5,757 nucleotides of DNA, taken from positions 1 to 5,757 of the forward strand of contig JALVUT010000438.1 in the NCBI GenBank assembly GCA_027035445.1, in the 5' to 3' direction. Source of the DNA: Thermococcus sp. GTDB lineage: Archaea; Methanobacteriota_B; Thermococci; Thermococcales; Thermococcaceae. Of the stretch, positions 1 to 5,120 are shown piece after piece. The translations under genes and the position numbers were made by a program. The notes below the pieces were generated by a model that was given only the letters and a program-made list of their open reading frames with translations, was not told the DNA's origin and searched no databases. The number at the start of each line of letters is the position of its first letter. The stretch's first letter is position 1.

Positions 1-39
1 AACACACAGTATGATTAGCCAGGGATTACGGGTCGTGGA

Positions 40-54
40 GAAAACATAATAAAG
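40..54 (+). promoter_or_regulatory. Probable BRE/TATA promoter of the tRNA-Ala gene
   Basis: An A-rich stretch reading roughly GAGAAAACATAATAAAG lies about 30-40 bases before the first tRNA base at 84. It has the look of an archaeal purine-rich BRE followed by a TATA element. Transcription would begin near 72-76 and give a short 5' leader for RNase P to remove. Its presence suggests that bases 1-83 are the native upstream region of the tRNA gene, that is, host chromosome and not element DNA. Nothing else was recognised in bases 1-83. The assignment rests on spacing and base composition only. Confidence 0.4.
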
Positions 55-83
55 AGCCAGACTACTAGAACTGTTTACATGGT

Positions 84-126
84 GGGCCGGTAGCTCAGCT
101 GGAAGAGCGCCGCCCTCGCACGGCGG
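84..126 (+). tRNA. 5' half of tRNA-Ala (anticodon CGC), truncated; probable att core
   Basis: The sequence folds as the first part of an archaeal tRNA-Ala. GGGCCGG (84-90) is the 5' acceptor strand, T91 and A92 are U8 and A9, and GCTC/GAGC (93-96/105-108) form the D-stem around an AGCTGGAA loop. CCGCC/GGCGG (110-114/122-126) form a perfect anticodon stem around the loop CTCGCAC, with anticodon CGC at 117-119. Intact genes of this type continue with a variable loop, a T-arm containing GGTTCAAATCC-like sequence and the 3' acceptor strand CCGGYCC. None of these follows; the next bases (AAATTCAGGG) belong to the integrase frame. This is best explained as recombination within the tRNA gene, with this 5' half as all or part of the att core. 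A functional tRNA cannot be made from this copy alone, so an intact copy is predicted at the other end of the element. Confidence 0.85.
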
Positions 127-127
127 A

Positions 128-985
128 AATTCAGGGTTTCTTCTATCAGAGTTTTACCCCAGGCATGTAAGGTTTGATGATGCCAGGCTACTGGATAAAT
201 TCTACAACTGGCTGCTGGACCAGGTCTCTGAGGATACCGCCAAGTATTATGTAAATGTTATCAAGAAGCTTGGCGGATGGGTTAAGAATTCTGAATTGAA
301 GGAGAAACAGCGGAAAGCAGTCCGAAAATGGATTCACTTTCTATCCAATGAGGGCTTGATAGACTATAACACTAAGCTTGCTCTCCTAGACCACTACAAG
401 CTCCAAGAGAAGCGTAGACACCAGACAAAGAAGTGGATCCCGGATGATAGAGTTGCAGAAGTTCTTGGAAAAGTTGATGGGGCCTATAAACTGCTGCTTA
501 AACTTAAGGCATATAGTGGTGTAAGGCTCTCCCACATAGTATATATGCTGAACAACTGGAAGCCAGACGAGATAGTGCAACACATGAATAGTGTCTACGA
601 GCCAAGATTATATTGCGCAGAGACGTTTTGCAGGTATTATGTAGGCATAAAAGAAGCGGGTAAACGCTGCGACTACATCTATTTCCCAAGAAGCCTTCTC
701 AGAGAAATAGAACAAACAGTACCCCTAGGAAAACCATACAGATACTTCAAGGACTGGTACCATCACCACGACATTGAACATGGTTTCCTCAGAAGCTTCT
801 TTGAGCAAAGAGCCAAGCAGACAGCAATAGAGAACAAGATTCCTGAAGATGCTGTCAAACTATTGATGAGCAGAGAACTAAGCATATCGGGAACACACTA
901 TGACGACACGAGACGCCGGGCAGATCAACTCTATTCAATCCTAGTGAAAGAACTAGAAAAGGTGATCCCATACTTAAGGGGTTGA
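128..985 (+). CDS. int: SSV-type tyrosine recombinase (integrase), C-terminal part int(C), split at a tRNA-Ala att site
   Basis: This is a tyrosine recombinase that would catalyse site-specific integration and excision at tRNA-Ala. The frame is open from base 53, through the tRNA half (84-126), to the stop at 983-985. No ATG, GTG or TTG occurs in frame before TTG at 296, so the 5' end given here marks only where tRNA identity ends. Codons 128-295 encode a helical core-binding region (about 56 residues) and belong to the protein family, not to spacer. Counting from TTG-296, the catalytic domain shows box I Arg77 in SGVRLSHI, candidate lysines at 118 and 123, a box II-like Arg166 in HGFLRSFF, His201-Tyr202 in GTHY and a likely nucleophile Tyr213 in ADQLY. 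This matches the R..K..(H/x)xxR..H..Y order of archaeal integrases. The missing N-terminal domain fits a gene divided by integration into int(N) and int(C). In this form it is probably inactive until excision rejoins the halves; a 229-residue product from TTG-296 is possible. Confidence 0.88.
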   Translation, partial: NSGFLLSEFYPRHVRFDDARLLDKFYNWLLDQVSEDTAKYYVNVIKKLGGWVKNSELKEKQRKAVRKWIHFLSNEGLIDYNTKLALLDHYKLQEKRRHQTKKWIPDDRVAEVLGKVDGAYKLLLKLKAYSGVRLSHIVYMLNNWKPDEIVQHMNSVYEPRLYCAETFCRYYVGIKEAGKRCDYIYFPRSLLREIEQTVPLGKPYRYFKDWYHHHDIEHGFLRSFFEQRAKQTAIENKIPEDAVKLLMSRELSISGTHYDDTRRRADQLYSILVKELEKVIPYLRG

Positions 986-986
986 T

Positions 987-1217
987 ATGATGGAGTATTA
1001 TTTGATTGCTCTCACGGATCCTGATCGTAGGAGTTTGGCCAAGATTTTGAAGCTTTTACAGCGTGATGGTGTTAGTATTGTTAATATTGTTATTACTGTT
1101 GAGATTAGGAAGTGGAATAAGAGGACACAGGGTCTTCTTGGCGCTATAAGGACGGTTGAGCCGGATACTATTTTACTAAAGGGTGTTTTACCGCTTCCAA
1201 GGCCTCATAAGCCCTAA
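987..1217 (+). CDS. Small alpha/beta protein of unknown function, downstream of int
   Basis: This 76-residue protein starts one base after the int stop. A GGGG at 978-981 lies 5 bases before ATG-987 and 8 before a second ATG at 990; either may be the start. The sequence suggests a beta-alpha-beta-alpha-beta pattern: a strand at YYLIAL, a helix over residues 11-27 (DPDRRSLAKILKLLQRD), a strand at IVNIVITVEI, a second basic helix (RKWNKRTQGLLGAI) and a strand at DTILLKGVL. This is a small ferredoxin-like arrangement with net positive charge. I do not recognise the family. The tight coupling to int suggests co-transcription and possibly a role in recombination control, but nothing in the sequence proves this. 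Codon use is conspicuously T-ending (runs of GTT, ATT, AAT), unlike the last third of int, which prefers A- and C-ending codons. It is probably a real gene, given the spacing, ribosome site and secondary-structure pattern. Confidence 0.7.
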   Translation: MMEYYLIALTDPDRRSLAKILKLLQRDGVSIVNIVITVEIRKWNKRTQGLLGAIRTVEPDTILLKGVLPLPRPHKP

Positions 1218-1220
1218 GAA

Positions 1221-1225
1221 TTTTT
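1221..1225 (+). terminator. U-tract, possible transcription terminator after the int operon
   Basis: TTTTT follows the stop of the 76-codon gene by three bases, and a short hairpin GGCTT-AGG-AAGCC lies just after it at 1236-1248. Archaeal RNA polymerase can terminate on U-tracts with little or no hairpin. The tract is short and the call is tentative. Confidence 0.35.
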
Positions 1226-1261
1226 CTATATTGACGGCTTAGGAAGCCCTCTTATCAGTTA

Positions 1262-1270
1262 CATTAAACG
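1262..1270 (+). promoter_or_regulatory. Candidate TATA element for the surface-protein gene
   Basis: CATTAAACG is the best TATA-like stretch in the 144-base gap before the 453-codon gene. Standard archaeal spacing places the transcription start around 1290, inside the paired CCCCGGGG palindromes. A weaker alternative is CTATATTG at 1227-1234. The match to consensus is modest. Confidence 0.35.
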
Positions 1271-1282
1271 ATCTATTCTATG

Positions 1283-1310
1283 TCCCCGGGGCCGATCCGA
1301 TCCCCGGGGG
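1283..1310 (+). repeat. Paired CCCCGGGG palindromes, possible operator or 5'-UTR stem
   Basis: The 8-base palindrome CCCCGGGG occurs at 1284-1291 and again at 1302-1309, both preceded by T, with identical positions 18 bases apart. Between them lies CCGATCCGAT, itself a tandem of CCGAT. The two copies can be read as direct repeats, as two palindromic protein sites, or as the arms of one 8-bp all-GC stem with a 10-base loop. The element lies over the predicted transcription start and ahead of the ribosome site at 1322-1328, so it could act as an operator or as a structured leader. It is much richer in GC than its surroundings. Confidence 0.6.
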
Positions 1311-1321
1311 ATAGTCTTCTC

Positions 1322-1328
1322 GGGGTGA
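1322..1328 (+). promoter_or_regulatory. Ribosome binding site that points to a CTG start at 1335
   Basis: GGGGTGA matches the archaeal anti-Shine-Dalgarno target (GGAGGTGAT) over its central GGTGA. Its TGA is also an in-frame stop for the downstream gene, so translation must begin after 1328. The first in-frame start-like codon is CTG at 1335, 6 bases away, which is ideal spacing; TTG at 1362 is 33 bases away and has no ribosome site of its own. Confidence 0.5.
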
Positions 1329-1361
1329 GTAGGCCTGAGTAGAGCATTTAATAAGCAGGCC

Positions 1362-2723
1362 TTGATCTTGGCTGTAAGCCTTGCCTTGATCCTGGTGAGC
1401 CCGCTAGCTATTATGAACACCAACGCTACTACTCCACAATATGTTGCACTTGCCAGCTTCGACTTCTTGAGTGCAGATGAGGTTGCAAAGTTCAGTAACA
1501 TAACGCTTGCTGGCCAGGCCTGGAATACCACGCTCACAAGCTACTCGGTAAGCAATGGAGTCCTTAACATAACTAACAATGACAATGAAGACGTGTTCTT
1601 GGCGTATCCGGTTGTCCTGGACGGTTATGCCGAGGTGAAATTTGCGGGTAACGGCGCTATTGGTGTGTTCGACCCGATAGCGTATAACCAGTCCCGGCTG
1701 CTAGGCTACGAGCTGGTCAAGACATCAACGGGTATTACAGTATATATGGTCAATGGTACTAGTAGCAAGACGGCCGTAGCCAGTCTCTCGACAACCGCTG
1801 ATACAGTAGTGGTCACGGTTATGGATGGCAAGATAGGTTTCGGGTTAGAGGATGGTACGAGCATCTATCAGGGCAGCGGGTCAGGCATCATTGCGCTCGG
1901 CGCTGTAGCTAACAGTACTGCTAGCTTCGATAAGGTAACACTTTATGCGAAATACCTTGCCGGGACGTACGAGGTTGATCTCGGCAGTAAGACGATTGCT
2001 CTACACCAGCACGTAGTAGTGTTTGATTACGATGTCTCAAAGTACACGGACATCAAGTCCGCTAAACTGGTAGTGCAGTTCAAGCCTGCAACGCATGATC
2101 CCTGGGCCAGATGGGTAATAATACTGTTCGACGACGGAAACGGGCACTACTACACGCCCTTCGAGAACACAATAACAAATGCACACAGATGGCCCAGCCC
2201 AATACCAAGCAGCTACTCTGACAAATACACCGATGTGACATATGAGGGCGACGGACCTAGATCCTACGATGTAACACAGTGGATCCAGCAGCACCCGAAG
2301 GGCAAGATCTATGTAGGCGTACAAACATCATACGCTGCATGGACAGCATCAGTCAAACTAGTCCTTGATGCGGACAAACAAGATACCACGACCGAGGTAA
2401 CAACCACGAGCCATAGCCTAAGCATACATGGTCTAAGCGGCAACGCTGAGAAGTACGCATTGATCGGTCTTGGAGCCATAGCACTACTGCTACTAATGTT
2501 CGTGCTAGCAAGCGGCGGTAAGCATAGGAGACGTGGAATAGCCATGTTCCTAGCTGTTTTTCTGATATTATTGATTCTCGGTGGAATTACTGCTGCTGTT
2601 CTGGCATGGCTGCATCCCGAGTATCTCACTGCGATCGCATTTGGTCTTGGCGCAATAGCGATCATCATGTTATTCCTATTGCTTGCCAGTGGTAAGAAAA
2701 TCCCTAACCCGATCCATCTCTAA
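1362..2723 (+). CDS. Secreted, glycosylation-rich surface or virion protein with two beta domains and three C-terminal membrane helices
   Basis: This 453-residue protein (from TTG-1362) has a signal-peptide-like core at 1-20. A CTG start at 1335 would add nine residues (MSRAFNKQA) that supply the Arg and Lys a signal peptide normally has, and it sits behind a good ribosome site, so 1335 may be the true start. Residues 24-198 look like a beta-sandwich (ConA/LamG-like, inferred) with sequons NIT, NTT, NIT, NQS, NGT and NST. Residues 200-338 form a second beta domain with aromatic- and Asp-rich loops (DPWARW, YDVTQWI), loosely recalling PNGase F/CBM-type jelly rolls. A Thr-rich linker (342-349) leads to membrane helices at about 366-384, 393-416 and 423-443. 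The loop GGKHRRRG and the tail GKK fit the positive-inside rule, giving an outside ectodomain. The first and third helices are duplicates. The likely role is as an envelope spike, adhesin or S-layer-like component; no enzyme motif was identified. Confidence 0.85.
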   Translation: MILAVSLALILVSPLAIMNTNATTPQYVALASFDFLSADEVAKFSNITLAGQAWNTTLTSYSVSNGVLNITNNDNEDVFLAYPVVLDGYAEVKFAGNGAIGVFDPIAYNQSRLLGYELVKTSTGITVYMVNGTSSKTAVASLSTTADTVVVTVMDGKIGFGLEDGTSIYQGSGSGIIALGAVANSTASFDKVTLYAKYLAGTYEVDLGSKTIALHQHVVVFDYDVSKYTDIKSAKLVVQFKPATHDPWARWVIILFDDGNGHYYTPFENTITNAHRWPSPIPSSYSDKYTDVTYEGDGPRSYDVTQWIQQHPKGKIYVGVQTSYAAWTASVKLVLDADKQDTTTEVTTTSHSLSIHGLSGNAEKYALIGLGAIALLLLMFVLASGGKHRRRGIAMFLAVFLILLILGGITAAVLAWLHPEYLTAIAFGLGAIAIIMLFLLLASGKKIPNPIHL

Positions 2724-2732
2724 GCCTAGCGG

Positions 2733-2738
2733 TTTTTT
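2733..2738 (+). terminator. U-tract, possible terminator between the two surface genes
   Basis: A run of six T follows CCTAGCGG, nine bases after the stop of the 453-codon gene. It would fit an archaeal U-tract terminator or attenuator, which could make the amounts of the two surface proteins differ. No strong hairpin precedes it. Confidence 0.4.
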
Positions 2739-2739
2739 C

Positions 2740-2749
2740 TCCTATAACC
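2740..2749 (+). promoter_or_regulatory. Candidate TATA element for the 782-codon gene
   Basis: TCCTATAACC is centred about 26 bases before ATG-2771, the distance expected for a promoter giving a transcript that starts at or very near the start codon. An AGGGG ribosome site (2759-2763) is also present, which would be needed only if the gene is read from a longer transcript. The gene may therefore be expressed both ways. Confidence 0.35.
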
Positions 2750-2770
2750 CATAATTGTAGGGGTTCAGAC

Positions 2771-5119
2771 ATGAAGCGCATGCAGGCTCTAGTAATAGCT
2801 CTAGTGGCCCTCATAGCAATTGGGGGCATGCTGGCCTACGCTAACTATGCTGTGAACCCTACGCCTAGCGGATATTATCTACCCAGAGGCTACAAGGTTA
2901 CGGCAAAGGTCTATGTCCCTGATTCCCCACTGTGGGGTAACACGCTTGGCGATGCCTTCGGTATATCATGCGAGAAATATACTGTGTTTGCGTTGGGCTG
3001 GGGAGAGAAAACATGGAATTGGGAAGCAAAGCACGGTATTAAGATAGTCTGGCGTGAGGGGGGAACCGACCAGGACAAGGCATACGTCGATCTTGAACCC
3101 AACAAGAAGCACGAAGTAACAATTGTTTATGACTGGGATGGAACAGTTAAGTTCTCGGTCGATGGCAAGTTCATATACTCATTCGTAGCCACTGAACCGA
3201 AATACACTATTGTAGCACAGGGAGCACAAGTATCAGAGCCTGAGGCATTGCCGGAACCAAGTACTACAACGCCCTCAACAGGTTCTGGATACAACCCAGT
3301 AAGTGTAAATGATCTGCAGATAAGGTATCTCCTTCTCGGTGCTGGTGTTACAGCTGTTGCTCTCATGTTCTTTGCCTTCATGAGGGGGAAGAAAAGCATG
3401 GCCGCCAAGTCGTCGTTCATGGCGCTAATCATTATTATGATGATAGTGCTCGGCATGATAGGGATAACAGTATACCTGATATACAGGACATCAACAGCCA
3501 TGACAAGCATACTCCCATTACCACTAACCGAGGAGATCGGCAAGAAGCCAGTACTAGTAGCACTACAGTTCGGAGAAATAAGGCCAGGACAAGTCTACGA
3601 GGTAACACCAGACAAACAGGGATGGCAGATCAAACAAAAAGACACACACCTATACGAAAAACTAGAACTACAAGACATCGACCTCACAGTAAACGATGTT
3701 GTCGCTTGGCATGGTTATGATGTTTACAGTAATGGTAAGAATTATATTTTATTTGAGAACGTTGATTCACCAGCTACTAGTGCAAGTACTGATGAGGTTA
3801 GCTTCGCAGTTAAATATTACGTAGCATCAATACCTGCAACTTGGAAGCCCATAGCTTCGTGGGCTGGGTATCCCGATGTTGGGGTCGACCCAATCTATCT
3901 ATGGCACCACCTATATTACAACTCTTCAAGGCGTTCGATCCTAGTATATGGACATAGCGTATATGGTGAAATAGGTAAATGGATTGATGAGGTACTAGTG
4001 TTCAGCGGCAAGAATGGTGTAAGGAAGCTCTTCAGAGACGGAAGCATATATGCTGATGCCAGCGGTAGTTGGTGGGCAGATATAAACTTCACAATAACAT
4101 CGTCAAACTTCGTGGTAGCCACCCAGAACGGCTATGTATCACACGCAATAATATATACAGATGCATTATCGGATTCAGAGGTACAGGACTACTACAGCAG
4201 ACACGTAATACCGAGCAATGGGTTGGCATTCATCTTCGACCCAACATGGTTCAATGGAACTCACTTCGTCGAGTTAAGCCACGGGTACGTGGGTGCGGCA
4301 ACAGGTAGTGGTATAACGAGAATACCAGCCGAGCACCCGTTTCTGTGGCTTATTAAATCGCTTAAGAGCGATAACAAGGTGCATTTCGAGTGGTTTCCTG
4401 AGGGCACTATTATTAGAATCAAGGATAGCAATGGTAATGTCATTAGGGAGTTTACTATTACCGGCCAGCATGCTGGCAATACTACTCAGGTATTAGACTA
4501 TGCTATTAGTCTTGATACTACTACTCTTGTAGGCGCTGCGGTGGAAGCATTAGTGCCAAGCATGAAGGTTAGGGTCTACGCTCCCAGCAGCTCTTACGTA
4601 ACCATTCTTGGTGAGGATGGTACCAAGTATGGAGAGTATGCTGTTGGATCATCTGGTTATATTGACATTCCGCTGACCCATCCGTTGAAGAATGCATACA
4701 TCGTAGTATATGCTGACCAGGAGCAGGACAAGGGGCTAAACATTGATGTTAAGGATCTTGGCGGCGGTAAACTCGAAGTTAAAGTCTTCAATGATCGTGG
4801 AGTATTGATACCAGGCATGCTTGTCAGGCTTGTTGATCCAGCTAATGTAGTGCTAGATTATGGTGTTACCGATGAGAGTGGTACAGTTGTATTGGATGCT
4901 GGCCGTCCGCTTGCCGAGGCCAAGATCCTCGTTGATGGTGTCTGGGACGGAACCATATACAAGCTGAGCAAGACCGTGACCCTTGCCGAGACTATGGGCG
5001 GCGAAGCAGGAACCGTAACAGCATCCAATGAGAACATGTATGCCAAGTATGCTCTCCTAGGTCTGCTCGCAGTAATCATACTGGCCCTGCTAGCAGTACT
5101 CGTGTTCAAGAGGCGATAA
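2771..5119 (+). CDS. Large multidomain membrane-anchored protein with ConA/LamG-like lectin domains and an internal membrane hairpin
   Basis: ATG-2771 lies 7 bases after AGGGG. The order along the 782 residues is: signal peptide or anchor (3-24, with basic KR before it); a ConA/LamG-like beta domain (about 38-150; note HEVTIVYDWDGTVKFSVDG); a Pro/Ser/Thr linker (156-172); two membrane helices (184-205, 215-238) joined by the basic loop RGKKSMAAK; then an ectodomain to about 756. That ectodomain includes a LamG domain (about 310-480) ending in the family signature ALSDSEVQDYYSRH, a following beta region beginning GLAFIFDPTWFNG (484-650), and an Ig/CarboxypepD-regulatory-like domain (655-735) with GVTDESGTVVLDA. 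A final helix (757-779) ends in KRR. Charges place the hairpin loop and C-terminal tail inside and all beta domains outside. LamG folds commonly bind glycans, so a receptor-binding or spike role on a virion or cell surface is inferred. No catalytic residues were recognised. Confidence 0.87.
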   Translation: MKRMQALVIALVALIAIGGMLAYANYAVNPTPSGYYLPRGYKVTAKVYVPDSPLWGNTLGDAFGISCEKYTVFALGWGEKTWNWEAKHGIKIVWREGGTDQDKAYVDLEPNKKHEVTIVYDWDGTVKFSVDGKFIYSFVATEPKYTIVAQGAQVSEPEALPEPSTTTPSTGSGYNPVSVNDLQIRYLLLGAGVTAVALMFFAFMRGKKSMAAKSSFMALIIIMMIVLGMIGITVYLIYRTSTAMTSILPLPLTEEIGKKPVLVALQFGEIRPGQVYEVTPDKQGWQIKQKDTHLYEKLELQDIDLTVNDVVAWHGYDVYSNGKNYILFENVDSPATSASTDEVSFAVKYYVASIPATWKPIASWAGYPDVGVDPIYLWHHLYYNSSRRSILVYGHSVYGEIGKWIDEVLVFSGKNGVRKLFRDGSIYADASGSWWADINFTITSSNFVVATQNGYVSHAIIYTDALSDSEVQDYYSRHVIPSNGLAFIFDPTWFNGTHFVELSHGYVGAATGSGITRIPAEHPFLWLIKSLKSDNKVHFEWFPEGTIIRIKDSNGNVIREFTITGQHAGNTTQVLDYAISLDTTTLVGAAVEALVPSMKVRVYAPSSSYVTILGEDGTKYGEYAVGSSGYIDIPLTHPLKNAYIVVYADQEQDKGLNIDVKDLGGGKLEVKVFNDRGVLIPGMLVRLVDPANVVLDYGVTDESGTVVLDAGRPLAEAKILVDGVWDGTIYKLSKTVTLAETMGGEAGTVTASNENMYAKYALLGLLAVIILALLAVLVFKRR
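5110..5113 (+). promoter_or_regulatory. Ribosome binding site inside the end of the upstream gene
   Basis: GAGG within GAGGCGATAAC lies 7 bases before ATG-5121 and is formed by the final AAG AGG CGA TAA codons of the preceding gene. This fixes the start of the next gene and suggests coupled translation from one transcript. Confidence 0.55.
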
Positions 5120-5120
5120 C

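Noticed and set aside
127..295. tRNA-Ala with an intron after the anticodon arm
   Set aside because: No T-arm (GGTTCRAATCC-like) or CCGGYCC 3' acceptor strand was found downstream, and the sequence from 128 encodes recombinase-like protein in an unbroken frame.
987..1217. Cas2-like protein
   Set aside because: The beta-alpha-beta start with DPDRRSLAK is superficially similar, but the family's conserved Asp placement and C-terminal part are not convincing, and there is no cas1 or CRISPR array in the window.
1236..1248. Hairpin GGCTT-AGG-AAGCC as an intrinsic terminator stem
   Set aside because: The T-tract lies before it, not after, and the stem is only five base pairs, so it does not form a standard hairpin-plus-U terminator.
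1325..1342. GTG at 1325 as a start codon for the surface gene
   Set aside because: It is in another frame and meets a TAG after five codons; it overlaps the ribosome site.
2037..2668. Reverse-strand open frames opposite the 453-codon gene
   Set aside because: They are antisense to a well-supported secreted protein, rich in Cys/Arg/Pro typical of shadow frames, and lack credible ribosome sites.
4069..4308. Forward-strand 79-codon frame inside the 782-codon gene
   Set aside because: It is out of frame with the LamG-coding sequence, has low-complexity composition and no ribosome site.
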